DNA of 64,000 bases from positions 78,984 to 142,983 of the forward strand of contig JADGJC010000083.1 in the NCBI GenBank assembly GCA_027596075.1. Direction: 5' to 3'. Shown here one piece after another: positions 31,193-43,036 of this stretch. The notes below the pieces were generated by a model. It did no database searches and was not told the DNA's origin. It saw only the letters and a program-made list of their open reading frames with translations. Origin of the DNA: Rhizophlyctis rosea. Lineage: Eukaryota > Chytridiomycota > Chytridiomycetes > Rhizophlyctidales > Rhizophlyctidaceae. Made by a program: the position numbers and the translations under genes. The number at the start of each line of letters is the position of its first letter. Position 1 is the stretch's first letter.

Positions 31193-34026
31193 ATGAACGG
31201 CGCTACGGTTAGCACTCAGCATGGGACCATCAATGCAGCCTATATCCCGCAGGTGGCTGCCCCACCCGCCTCATACTTCCCGCCCTCATTACCAACCTCG
31301 CAAACTGGGTTGCACACCTACGACGTAACGCCCACCCCGCCCCCCCACCACCCCGCAACACTTCCGAACATTCCCCAGCCATACCCCCTACCCAGCTCCT
31401 CCGATCCCTTGCTCCGTGTTCAACAACAGTTGGTCAATCCAGTTGGAATCGGCTCTCCCACAGACAATGACTCTGGATCGACTTATTCAGGCGTGGATTG
31501 GGAGGCACCGAGCATTCCCACCATGCGTGATATGGAAGGAGGAGGATCATCATTGACACGCCGACCGTCTTACGTGCGTAAACCGCGGCATGGGACGACT
31601 TTGTTCAAATTTCAGCAGGAGCGGTTCCCACGATCAACAAGAGATAACCGATACCCAGCGTTCTTAGAAAGACTATTGAACACGCTAGAATATGTCAGAG
31701 CGAGCATAGCTAGTGACGCGGCAGCTGCAGCGGTTGCGGCTGCCGGAGCAGCAGTGGCTGCTGCAAAAGCGGGGAACGATGGGAATGGTGGCGATATGGA
31801 TATTGACGCAAGTGATGGGATGTCGGAAAGAACACCGGATACAGCGATGTCCAAAGATAGTGGGCCTTCGGAACTTTCTTCGGCAGGCACATCAGCTGGG
31901 TCCGGATTGGGTGGCCCTCGTTCCGTTTGCTTCCATCCCCAAGCAATTGCAACGGTCCGCTCTCGCATTCATGACAAGGTTGATCAGAAGGTGCGTCATT
32001 GACCGCGAGATTTGGATGCTAAAGACACGTTGCTGACCATTCACTGCAGCAAGAGTGGCGGATTTGGCTAGCAGAACCTTTATGGTCGAAGTTCCATGAA
32101 TTGAAAGACGCATGTACACCACCGGGAACCACTCACGCTGAGTTTGTGGAATTGATGCTGGATTTGGTGTCTTGCGAGGCGGGGGGAGTTTGTCATGGCA
32201 TTCAGGAGCATTTGTTGGTTCCTCGGGAAGTTCTGGTGTCCCATATCCTTCCCAGTCATGAGGTAATTCCGACCCTTTTAGACGATACATAGAGCAATTT
32301 TGCTAACTCATTACAACAGTCCGAATCTGCACTCGGCGCAGAGACAGCAACTGACGCACCCCCACTCCACCACGCACCCCAAATTTCCCCTGACCAATTT
32401 CTTGCATCCTTGGAAACAGAACTGGGCCTTCCGCAGATCAGCGAGGATTCGGCTGTTGCCGATGTAGAAAAGCAACCAGTGATGGATTGGGCCATTTCAG
32501 CATTATCTGAACCGGATTTGGAGGGATCGCAGATGGAGGGTGTGGAAGGAGACCAGGCGGGGATGTCGTCTCTGGGACAGAGCGCTTTCTTGCCGGCGCC
32601 AGATTCGGTGATCACAATGACGGAGCAGCCGCCAAAGATGGAAGATGATTGGGCTTGGAATGATGGGGCATCCGGTATTGCACAACGGGATCTGAGGCGG
32701 ACCATGTCTACGCCCGGATTCCAAGCGGAGGTCGGTCTTATACCATCGGTTGAGTACCCCACCACTACATTGTCCAACGAAAGTTCTCGCTCCCTACCTC
32801 GCGTGCACCGCACTCATTCCACGGGAGGATCCTTCCGGCGTCGTGCCACGGAGAATTCTCGCGACCCGTATCGCCGCACTGGTGCTGATGGGTCGTTGAG
32901 GAGACGGCCCAGTGTGTCGAGCGTGGCGTCATCAATTGAATCGTCGCGCACTCATCAACGCACCTTGAGTAGTGGCTCACCCATGGTGATACCGATGGGT
33001 CCACTTGGTTCGGAGGGCTTGTCCAATGGGATAGGTTTACTGTCTATGGATGGAGGTATCCAGCCTGAATTTGGACTAGGCATACCTGCCGGAATGTTGA
33101 CAACCCATCCATCTTTGGATCGTGCTACTACTCCACACCAACATGCCCTCGGCAGAAGCTTATCCATGAGAGTATCATCCTCCACCTCCCACAATCCCCC
33201 GATCTTCCAATCTCAACAACGCTTCGATCACACACTCCCTCGTGCCCCACGCCACCCTTCCCCCAACATGCCCTTCACCTTCCCGCCCACGCAACCCTAC
33301 GAAGACATCCCACCGCCCCCAACCGGCGCGCCGGTCCTACCTCATACCAACAACCTACAAAACGGCGCCATACAGCAAGTACCGGACGTCGATCTTCGCA
33401 CGAAGAAAGAGCATGAGCTGCATGAGATTTTGAGACAGCAGAGCGAGGAGTTGGAGCGGTTGAAGCGGCAGCATGAGCAGCAGAAGCTTATTTTGGAGAT
33501 GCAGGCGCAGCAGTTGGAGGAACAGAGGAGGTTGAGGGAGGAGAGGGAGAGGCGTGAGATGGCGGTTCGGCAGGGTCAGCAGCAGGCGCAACAACATCAT
33601 GTACAGCAACAGCAACAGCAGCAACAGCAGCAACAGCAACAGCAAGCAATGGGCCAAGGGATGGGACATTTGGGAATGGGAATGGGTATCCTCAATGGAC
33701 TACCCCAACAACCCAACCATCATCACCCCCATACATACCAACAACACCAACACCCACACCAATACCCACAACAACTCCCCTCCCACGTCCCCACAACCCT
33801 CCAGATACCCCTCATACCGCAACCCGCACACCAACAACAGCAGCAATCACCACTCTCACCGTCGCCAGACACGTCCATGTCCCCGATTACGAGCAGCAAC
33901 CATTCTGGAGGGTTGTACCATGACCCGGCGAGTCCGAGCCCGACGAGTTCTGGGGGGTCGGCGGGGAAGATGAAGTTCTTTAAGACTTGGAAGTTTAGTA
34001 CGAAGGTATTTGGGAAGAAGGAGTAG
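31193..34026 (+). CDS. large disordered polyQ / coiled-coil protein, unknown
   Basis: Three exons (31193-31990, 32050-32262, 32320-34026) give 905 residues. The N-terminus is Pro-rich. A short folded segment follows (TLFKFQQERFPRSTRDNRYPAFLERLLNTL split over that stretch), then an Ala run. A second conserved-looking part is EWRIWLAEPLWSKFHELKD with HAEFVELMLDLVSCEAG. The rest is Ser-rich with RRRPSVSSVASSIESSR-type phosphosites. Near the C-terminus a Glu/Arg/Gln coiled coil (EELERLKRQHEQQKLILEMQ) runs into a pure Gln tract and His/Gln/Pro-rich sequence, and the last residues are KTWKFSTKVFGKK. The second intron carries a tgctaac branch site. It is probably a nuclear or signalling scaffold; no family is recognised. 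Confidence 0.75.
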
Positions 34027-34862
34027 GGTGGGTGGGAGGGTGGGAGATGGGTATGGGGAGGAGGAGGGGGTGGAAGGGGGGAGAGGGAGGAGGTTGGTGC
34101 CATGTATGCCAGTGAGAATGTATGGGTTGGTAAATATGGTAGGTTTAATGGGAAAACAGATATGTACATAACATATAATATGTAGTATTTTTTTGCTCTC
34201 TTTGCGTATCTTTGTTTGAGATTGAAAGTCCGTGACATCAAACCTTAGGGAGATTAACACATTCCTGATCAGGAAGGTGCTATTGCCACTCGAACTAAGC
34301 CACCACTCTATGGCTCACTCGAGTGATTTCTGGTCAGGATTCCAAGCCGGCAAAATTGGCTGTCAGCAAGATTTGATGTCACGGACTTTGATGGGAGGAT
34401 GGTTTTTTGTGGGTTGATGTGATCGAAACGCATTGGTCGTGATTGCAGTTTTTGCGTTCGGGTTCGATGTTCAGGTCAGATGCGGGGCAAGGAGGATGAA
34501 CATCACAATATCGCGCTTGAAGAAGAGGGCAGAAGAATGTGAAGGAAACGTGGCCGGTCTGACGGCTTGAGTCTGTCAGCTGGACTTCACTAATTTGTGC
34601 TTTTGTCGAAGGGGATGAAAAGGGAAAAGACAAAGGACCCTCGAGTTTTTGTGGCCTTCTCAATTCGTCACCGTGCCACCAGTCTCATCATCAAGCCCCT
34701 TCATCACGACCATCTCCCACGTCACCCGTGTCATCATAAAATCCCCAGGGGCTCGGAACCCTCTTTCATCGCAGAAAACCCTTCAAAATGAGGTTCCCAC
34801 CCGATTGTCCAACTCAGCTCTGGGAGCGACTTTCACCAGCTTCGACAATCTCGTAACGCAGA
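34027..34862. other. intergenic region
   Basis: This is the 3' flank of the polyQ gene (G-rich at first) and the promoter of the MFS gene. Nothing else is recognised. Confidence 0.5.
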
Positions 34863-36377
34863 ATGGAAGTACATTCTCAACACAACGTGGATTCGTATGA
34901 ACTGTCGTATGATCTGCAAAGCGGGGTGGACGAGGGCATTGCCTCACGAAGCGATGAGCCATACGCCGTGACTGAAGTATCGGAATTCTCGTTACCTCCA
35001 ACAGATACGGGCAAAGATGCTTGGTTGGTGCTGCTGGGATGTTCGTTGATACAAATACCTGTATGGGGTCTGTACTACTAGTCGTGCTCTTTCTCGCTGC
35101 GCCAAAGCCATACTAACATTCGTAAACAAACAAACCCCGCAGGATTCTCTCTCTACTTCGGTGTCCTCCAAGAATACTACTCTACCCACGCGGACGAACT
35201 CAACCTCGGCGGCTCTCCATCCTACTTTGCCGTCATCGGCCCAACAGCAACGGGGCTACTATACCTTTGTTCCCCAATAACATTCACCCTCCTAGCCCGA
35301 TGGCCCTACCTCCGTCGCTGGTGTGGACCGCTAGGTCTCGTCCTCCTAATCCTAGCCTTCGGTCTCTCCACCCTCGCTACATCCATCAATCACCTTATCG
35401 CAACACAAGGCATCTTATCCGCCCTTGGGAGCGGACTCCTCTTTGCGCCATCAACGCTCTACCTAGACGAATGGTTTGTTCAGAAAAAGGGACTGGCGAC
35501 AGCGATTATGTGGAGTGGCAAGAACGTTGCGGGGGTGGTGTTGCCTTTTGCTGCTGATGCGGTGTTGAGGAGGTGGGGTGTTCAGACTATGTTGTGGGCG
35601 TGGACGGTGGCGGTTTGTGTGTGCACGGTGCCGGTGTTGGGGGTTTTGAAGCCTAGGGTTCCGGTGTCGAGGGTTAGTGCTGCTAGGCCGGTTGATGTGG
35701 GGTTTTTGAAGATGAGGACTTTTTGGATGTTGCAGATTGGTATGTGTGTTGATTGTGGACTTGATGATGAACTGGTTTTCAATTGTCTTTGTGTAGGGAA
35801 CATCCTTCAAAGTCTTGGGTACTTCCTTCCCTCATCGTACCTTCCTTCCTACGCTTCAAAGTTAGGCCGGTCCCCCCTTCTCGGCTCCCTGCTGCTGGCC
35901 ATGATGAATACCTGCTCCATCCCGGGCGGTCTCATCATGGGCATGTTGGTGGATCGCTTTTCGGTGACCAATGTGATCATGGTTTCCACCATTGGTTCCA
36001 CATTAGCAGTCTTCCTGTTCTGGGGACTTGCTTCCCGCTTATCCTTACTCATCATCTTCACCATATCATACGGCTTCTTTGCTGGCGGTTTTTCATCTAC
36101 ATGGTCTGGTATCCAGAGAGAGCTGCAGAAGGAATCTCCTGGCCTTGACACCGGGTTGATGTTTGGAGTTTTAGCTGGTGGAAGGGGAATTGGGAATGCT
36201 ATTAGCGGGCCGCTGAGTGTGGCGCTTGTTAGTGGGACGAGTTGGATGGGGGCTAGTGCGGGTGGGGAGAGATGGGGTTATAGAACTGAGTATGGGCCAT
36301 TGATCCTGTTTACTGGGTGTACGGCATTACTGGGCGGATGGAGTTGGGTGTGGCAGAGGTGGCCTTGGTCTAGGTAA
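34863..36377 (+). CDS. MFS transporter, monocarboxylate-porter type
   Basis: Three exons (34863-35067, 35143-35739, 35797-36377) give 460 residues. A hydrophilic N-terminus of about 50 residues is followed by twelve hydrophobic segments, the first being AWLVLLGCSLIQIPVWGFSL. FGVLQEYY after helix 1, STLYLDEWFVQKKGLATAIMWSGKNVAG, and GFFAGGFSSTWSGIQREL in the second half match fungal MCT-like members (the Mch family). These carry monocarboxylates, riboflavin or nicotinate-type solutes, or have no known substrate. The substrate cannot be read from sequence. The first intron has a GTCTGT donor and a tactaac branch site. It sits in the plasma or another membrane. Confidence 0.87.
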
Positions 36378-36739
36378 TGATGGATTCAATTGTTCACATG
36401 ATGAATGGAGTGATTTGGAGTATTTACAAATTCAGGAAAGTCATGCTCTTAGAAGAGCAAGTTTATCATCCGCGGACCATTTTGTTGCAGAAATGATCTA
36501 GTCCCGTTGCAAAGTTTGCGATGGTCTGATGGGGGGGAGTTTGATTATGTAATACAATTATACAAGTCCATCTTGCACGTGATCCAGTGCCTATAAATAG
36601 GGCCCAAGTTCCAACAGCGTTCCGTCATCACGGCTTCCTCACCACTCATCTTCATCTACATCGGCTTCTTTCACAGATCAAGCGGGAAGTATCGCACATC
36701 CAGTACCCAAAACACAACGTCAGAAATACACAATCAAAG
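36378..36739. promoter_or_regulatory. upstream region of 36740 gene
   Basis: Same-strand gap; the TATAAATA at about 36593 is a plausible TATA box for the next gene. Nothing else is seen. Confidence 0.4.
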
Positions 36740-38093
36740 ATGGAGGTAATTTCTCGATGTATCAGCGTGTTTTGCTGAACTTCTTACTGAACATGTTGGC
36801 CTTAGGACAGTCGTTTGAGACCATCTTCTCCAGAGTCAGAGGTATTAGCTTCCAAACGCTCACCCAGTGCGACTACCTCAATAGCACTACTACATACAGG
36901 GCTCTGAAGACGTGTCTGACCAGTCTGAGGACATGTCTCCTCATGGCAACAGCTTGTGGTATCTAGCCAGCGGTGCAATCTACCAAACGTGGTTCCTGGA
37001 AACATTCCAAATCGTCAAAAACAAGACCTCCCACCTGCTGTCCAAACTCGCGAACCTCAGTCCCTTTTCGGCGAAGGAGCTCTTTTTGGGCTTTGTGAAC
37101 TTCATCTTCTTCATCCTCGGCGTGGCGCAAACTTGTTACTTCCTGTACGATGGCAGCACTCTCTTCCACAGCATCGCGGTACCGCTTGCACTTACCGGTT
37201 TGCTCTTCACCCATCAAACGCGCTATTGCTACATCGTCGTCACCTTTGCGCTCCTTGTACCCTATCTGCTCATTCCGATCTTCACGCGCCCATACACTGG
37301 TGGTGTGTATTTCGGGGACTTCTACACAAAGGGCCAGCGTGTTTCATTTGCCGTAGGAGTCGCCAGGGACTGCAAGGAACCTCGCTATAGTGTGCAGGCG
37401 GCTGAGCCCCTTCGTTGGGCAAGTCTCGGTGCATCAATCCAACTCTTCGACGCTCCCCTTTTCGCGGACTTTCGGGTCATTGCTTTCTGCCGTAACCACA
37501 AGGAAGTCAGGGCGTCCAATGTCTATTTCACGGATGGGTTGACTGTGTATTTCGCCGGGGCAAATTTGCCTGGGATCAAGTCGGACGGCACCGTGATGGA
37601 CGAGCTGGACCATCGCACGCTGAAAATCAGTGTTCCGTCCGCCAATCCGTACTACGACCCACCTTACATCTCCGACGAAAAGGTGCTGTTGGTGCTGATT
37701 GCGGAGTTTGTGATCTGCAACCTTGCATGGCATCATGTACCGGCTCTCCTCAACTCCGAACGCGAACCAACTCCATGCAACATCAACAAGTCTCCCCAAC
37801 CTGGCGTTCAAAATGTTCAGCCCAATTCCCGGATTCAAGTCAGTCAGCATGCTGTGGGGCCGGCTCTTCACCATCGGGCCCACTTCGATGAGAAATCTCC
37901 ACTTGTCAATTCCGTTCCACTGCCGGCCGAAGATTTTGGTGAGGGGTTCAGGAACAATGGTTGGGATGGCTGGGCCGATGACAGGGGTCGTGAACGTGAC
38001 GGAAGGGACGAGAGTGACTTCACCTTGCGTCTCAGGAGATCCGTGGGTGATGGGAGTGGGACTCGCCATGCTCGTGCGAGCTCTCTGTATTGA
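36740..38093 (+). CDS. polytopic membrane protein, unknown
   Basis: The first exon is only six bases (ATGGAG, 36740-36745); after a 154-nt intron the second (36900-38093) completes 399 residues in frame. Membrane segments include FLGFVNFIFFILGVAQTCYF, a stretch from IAVPLALTGLLF to FALLVPYLLIPIF, and a later VLLVLIAEFVICNLAW. Between them lies a roughly 150-residue soluble loop (YFGDFYTKGQ, YFTDGLTVYFAG) that would be on one membrane face. The C-terminal ~120 residues are hydrophilic with an Arg/Asp-rich end. No family is recognised. Without the mini-exon, the next in-frame ATG is at 36933. Confidence 0.65.
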
Positions 38094-38487
38094 TGGCAGC
38101 TTCGAAAGGTCTTTGGTGTCGGCTGGGTTGTCTGGGCATTCCGCAATGTAAATAATCACTTTTTGTTACACAGTACAATAGTAATGCAATCATTTCATGC
38201 CATAGTTAGACGTGCCCACTCGTGATTGGCGCGACTGTCTGGCAGCTTCGTTATTGACGATGAAATTATTGTGCGGGAGTTGGCCGCTCGAATGTTCGCG
38301 TTTTCATGGAATGCAACACATATTATTTGCAAGTTCGAATACAAGAGTATGTAATACAGGAAGCAACCAATTCCTTCACCATCCCATATTCCTTGAACAG
38401 CATGCATCAGCCACTAAGCATCCCATCCCGCCTTACAACCTTCCCTTCCCATCCCCCCACTCCTCCCCCCCGACCCCCCCACCACAC
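38094..38487. other. convergent intergenic region
   Basis: Shared 3' flank of the polytopic membrane protein and the LIM gene. The sequence next to the LIM stop is C-rich on the plus strand. Nothing else is recognised. Confidence 0.5.
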
Positions 38488-39838
38488 TCACCCATACAAC
38501 TTCACAAAACACCCCGAACAATACGGCTTCCCCCCATGCGCCCTAAACCCCTGCCCCGCCTTCCCCTCCCCCAAAAACCCATTCGTCCACCCATCCCCGC
38601 TCTCCACCTCCAACTTCTTCCGACAAAAACTGCACACAAAACACTGCACGTGGTAGCGTTTGTTGACTGCATTGATGCATTTACCGCTGATGGGCTTCTC
38701 GCATGTCGCGCATGTGGAGGCGTTGAGGGTGTGGTAGCATTTTTCGCAGTATGGGAGGGAGTCGTGCGGGAAGTAGCCTTCTTTTGCTAGAGATTTTTGG
38801 CAGCGCTGTTTGTGGGGGTCGTGGATTGGTGGTAGTTGGGGGTAGGCCGATGAGATATTGTTTTCAAATCACGGATAGGGAAAGCCCTCAGTCATGAAGA
38901 TACCCACAAAAACACTCACCGCACACTGGAAACAATCTCTATGCCACGCTCCCAACCCAGCCGCCTCGACATAATCATCCACAAGCGGTTGGGAGCACTT
39001 CGTACACGCCGCTGCGAACAGCGCTTTATAGTCGTCTTCGCAATATGCCATTCCGTTGTATTCCATGAAGGGTTCATCTGTACCCAGCGTTTTACCGCAT
39101 TGCGAGCAGAAGAAATGTTCCGGGTGGAAGGATTGGGAGAGGGCGTTTATTATGCGCTGCAAGTCCATAAAGGGGGTTTTAGAGTTGTGCGACCACCAGA
39201 GAGAAGAGATGAAGAATGGAAACTTACATCCTTAATAACCTCCTGACAATACCCACACTTCGGACTAAACATATCGTGAAAACAAACTTCACAAAACAAC
39301 GTCTCGTCCTTTTCGTAATATATACTATGCAGTAAATTCCGATTACAATGTCCACAGAACAGGTGGTCTGGATGGAATTTCCGCCCCGAAATGGTAGAAA
39401 TGAAGTTCCCTTCCACCAATTCATGACATGTCGGACAATGATCCGGACTTAGGGGTGTTGAGGAGGGGGCAAAGGGCGAGCGGGCGGGTTGGGACCATGC
39501 TGATGCTGTGGTGTTCCCGCCGCTAGGTTGGGCGAAGGGGGAAGTTGGGGAAGTGGAAGATTGTCGTTGGGCAAAGGGGGAGACGGGGGATTGTGGGGGT
39601 TTGTTGTCGAACGGGGATTTGGATGTTGTGGAGATGGGTTGGAGGGAGGGTTTTTGGGTTTCGCTGGGACGACGGGCTTGGCTGGGTCTGCGGACTTGGG
39701 ATTGACGACGGGGTTGTTGGGTTGGTATGTCGTCTGTTAGGTCGTTTAGGAGGGCGTCTGATGGGAGTGAAGAAATGTATAAGTAGGCGAACTAGAACTT
39801 GTTGATACCATCAGAGCATTCTTACCTAGTTCGTCCAT
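38488..39838 (-). CDS. paxillin-like LIM protein
   Basis: Four exons (39838-39826, 39757-39228, 39156-38920, 38805-38488) give 365 residues. Across the first splice the protein begins MDELDALLNDLTDD, an LD motif like that opening paxillin (LDxLLxxL). About 90 Ser/Pro/Gln-rich residues follow, then three LIM domains: CPTCHELVEG...CGHC, CGYCQEVIKDRII...FHPEHFFC, and CTKCSQPLVDD...DCFQC, with an additional C-terminal Cys/His set (CATCEKPISGKC, CFVCSFCRKKL, YCSGCF). LD-plus-LIM proteins such as paxillin and yeast Pxl1 tie the actin cytoskeleton to Rho signalling at adhesion or division sites. The stop codon overlaps a GTGAGT, so a further 3' exon is possible but not needed. Confidence 0.87.
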
Positions 39839-40129
39839 TTTGGTTGAAAATCCACAAAGGAATCACAGGCTTTCCGTAGAGATTACAAGAGTTCCCTAGC
39901 AAATGAAACTCGATCTATGCGAGATTCATCGGTATCGGAGAGTGAGATTTGAAATCCCTTCTTGGGACCCTCTTAGTTATCAGATCATAATCGGAGCCCT
40001 TATTTCTGGAATGTTTACATTGGTGTTGAGCGATCACTGGGCACCGCCACATGATCGCCCGTTTGATATATTAACTGCTCATTCCAAATGAGACATTCCC
40101 TCGGCAACTAATCGCTGACTCTTTGCCTC

Positions 40130-41798
40130 CTACTGTTTTCGCCGCTCAAGCTCACATGAGCAGAGTCCCTTCCGTCTAGGTCGTCTCCGCCCACACCTCA
40201 TTCCCTCCTCCAACGCATCAAACTCGCGCACCTCCTCCCCCAACTCTGCATCCATGCGCTGACATCCATCACAGCAATACACCCCTTCCTTCGTCCCCTT
40301 CGCATTGTCAAAACACGATCGACAACAGACTATGAGCAAATGGCATCCAGCAGCTACACACTTCACCAGCCTGTCTTCTCCCTGTCCACAAAACTGACAA
40401 TTCGAAACCGTCTCATTCCCACCTTCCTTCCCTTCAACGCTCCCACCACCCTCCCCATCCCCACCATCAACACCCAACGACTGCCTCGCATCAAACACAT
40501 AATTCCTCCCCTTAAATAAACTCCCCTCCCCCCCTCCCTCTTCCTTCACCCACTCCAAATACTGATGAATGCCCCCTTCCAGCATATAAACATCACACCC
40601 AATTTCCTCCATCAACCACGCGCTAGCCTTCTCGCACCGGATCCCGCCTGTGCAGTACGTTAGAACTTCCGGGCGGTTGGAGAAGAGTGTTGGATTGGAG
40701 CGGACGTAGGATGGCAAAGAGCTGAATTTGCGTATTGGGGGGAGGTGGGCGGAGGAGAAGTGGCCGATTTTGGATTCGTAGTAGTTGCGGACGTCGAGGA
40801 TTAGGGGTTGTGATGATGAGGACGAGGAGGGGTCTTGTTCGGATTGGAGGGTTTGCTTCAGCTTTTGGTGGAATTCGGCAGGTGTGAGGGCATGGAGACG
40901 AGTAGAAGATAGAATTGAAGATGTGGATGTGGAAGAGGAGGAGGGAGAGTGATGTGATAGATGACGCATAGATCGGGGATCCCAATCTTTCACACCGAAT
41001 GGACAGATTTCGTCGACCAATTTGACGGACAGGTTTTCGAAAACTATCAATGAGCGAAGTTCAGCCCAAATTTCGGCGTCCTCACAATAAACAGAAATTA
41101 CCATGAGAACAACCAGGGCTCGGCTTGAAAAAGTCCTTTCTTCTCTTCCCAACAAAATTTAAGTCTTGCTCTTGCGACTCGTTCAACCCTAAGTTTGCCA
41201 ACACCTCATGCCTCGAAAATTCATCCATGTATTCCTCAACCGCTGCAACGCTTCCCGCTACGGTAACATTAACACCCTCTGCCGCAACTCTGATCTTCCC
41301 CGTCAGCTCCAATCGTTCCGCAAGTTGCTGCTGCCAAATCGCCACACCGCGAGGATCGGCAATGCTTGTATATCGATAAAATAGCAGGACTCGTCCGTCC
41401 GGACAGGCACAGGTTGTTTTGATAGAGTCAGAAGTTCCCTTTGGTGCGCGACGGGACCGGAGGGCGGCTTCTGGTGAAGATGAACCAGGCTCAATTGTAG
41501 GGACTGTTTGACTATGTAGTTCGGACTCCAAACGTTCTGCTATTTGGTCCACTTCTGCTGTGTGTGTGGCATTTGCGTGCCGGTGAATGGCTTCCAGGGT
41601 TGAAAACGTTTCCCCGCAACATGCCCAGTGACTGTCTTTCAACGCAAGCGGTTGTATGAACTCTGACACAGCACGCTTCCGTATGAGCTTTCTCGCTTTC
41701 GTCGTCATGATTGCCTGACAGGTTACAGGAGAAGGCGGCGGTAGAAGGAAGATAGGTATTGGAGGAGAGAGAAGCGGAGAAGGGCTGAGAATAAACAT
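40130..41798 (-). CDS. TSTD2: TSTD2 / TrhO-like rhodanese-domain protein
   Basis: Two exons (41798-41102 and 41043-40130) give 536 residues, or 506 if the ATG at 41708 (MTTKARKLIRKR) is used; the extra leader is Pro-rich. An N-terminal C2H2-like finger lies at CCGETFSTLEAIHRHANATH. Next is the acylphosphatase-like part of the TrhO family (LFYRYTSIADPRG, KIRVAAEGVNVTVAGS). The rhodanese domain follows (LILDVRNYYE, TYCTGGIRCEKASAWL with catalytic Cys, EGGIHQYL). A C-terminal Cys-rich zinc ribbon completes it (CQFCG, CCRSCF, CCDGC). Bacterial TrhO hydroxylates uridine 34 of tRNA; TSTD2 is its eukaryotic relative. Function is inferred from homology. A large Ser-rich insert sits in the rhodanese domain. 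Confidence 0.88.
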
Positions 41799-42139
41799 TG
41801 TGCCGAATTGGGCCCGGACCCGATTCCAGCCGGATCTACACGGAGACTATTTTTGGATGCCCTTACGTGATCCAAGATGTGGCTTATCCCTGCGGACAGT
41901 TTGACTGGCTAAACACCAACCACACCACCCATCACATGTCGCATGTCGCCCGATGTAAACATGCCGCTCAAAACCAAGCTCCCCCCTTCTTCCTCACCCT
42001 CATCTCCGATCTCGGCAGTAGCCGACCCGCCCCCTAAAACCTATCCCCGCGCGACAATAAGAAGAACCACCAAAGGTACCCAATGAAAGACTGTCCCTGC
42101 AAAGACGCACTCGCATCTCACCTCGCAAAACACTCCAAG
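41799..42139. promoter_or_regulatory. divergent promoter region
   Basis: This gap separates TSTD2 (minus) and EBP (plus). An in-frame ATG at 42083 would lengthen EBP by 19 residues. No clear element is identified. Confidence 0.4.
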
Positions 42140-42899
42140 ATGTCCTCCCTCAAAGACTCCGTCATCCCGCACCCATACTACCCCCTCGCCCTCTCCCTCC
42201 CACACTACACCCTCCCAGTATGGTCAATGTCCTCAATCCTCACAATATTCTTCTCCTCAGTCGGTCTCATCCTCCTCGTCGCCTACATCCTCATCTCCCG
42301 CAAACCTTACCCCTTTTCCCGGCGGTTGATCTTCCTCTGGTTCCTCCTCTGCGGGTTCATCCACTTCGTCGTTGAGGGTTACTTTGCGTACAACCATGTC
42401 AGTATTGCTGGACAGACGACCTTTTTGGCGGATTTGTGGAAAGAGTATGCGTTGGGGGATAGTAGGTATATGAGTGCAGACCCGTTTGTGGTTGTTATGG
42501 AGAGCTTTACTGCTGTGAGTATCGGGCATATGCCTTTTTGCACTTTCGCATCATCCATCTCCCATCCTACCGCGAACCGCTTAACCACTGATCCCATAGG
42601 TTTTCTGGGGCTTGGGCTCATTCCTGACCGCTTACACAATCTACATCAACCACCCCATCCGTCACATTCTCCAATTCCTCATCTCAATGGGACAAATGTA
42701 CGGTGACGTCCTCTATTACGCTACAACCCTTTTCGAGGGATCCCCGCACTGCTCCCCGCACCCCTTCCACTTCTGGTTCTACTTCATCACCTTGAACGGA
42801 TTCTGGATCGTCATTCCCTTGGCTGTCATGTACAGCAGTGGAAAAGTCATGTACCATGCGCTCGTGAAGGAGGAGAGGAGCAAGTCAAAGAAGAACTAG
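42140..42899 (+). CDS. EBP: EBP-type sterol delta8-delta7 isomerase (EXPERA domain)
   Basis: Two exons (42140-42514 and 42600-42899) give 224 residues; the upstream ATG at 42083 would give 243. The protein has four to five membrane helices. Family residues are FIHFVVEGYF in helix 2, WKEYALGDSRY, MESFTAVFWGLGSF across the splice, and GQMYGDVLYYATT. The end is Lys/Ser-rich with a KKN tail, suited to ER retention. EBP moves the sterol double bond from C8 to C7 in the ER. Most fungi use the unrelated ERG2 for this step, so an EBP gene fits an early-diverging fungus. Whether ERG2 is also present cannot be told from this window. Confidence 0.9.
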
Positions 42900-43036
42900 G
42901 CGTGGGGTATAGAGGTTGAACGTCGCTAGAGGACTGTACATTGGCTCTAGAGGTGTAATGAACACGTAGACCATCATCTTGAACAGGTGTCGTGTTATGA
43001 AGCGGTGACAGGAAGGGGAGCATGGATGTGAAGACT

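Noticed and set aside
33596..33645. Gln-codon tract as a pathological-type expansion
   Set aside because: Short mixed CAG/CAA tracts in disordered fungal regulators are common; noted only as part of the polyQ protein.
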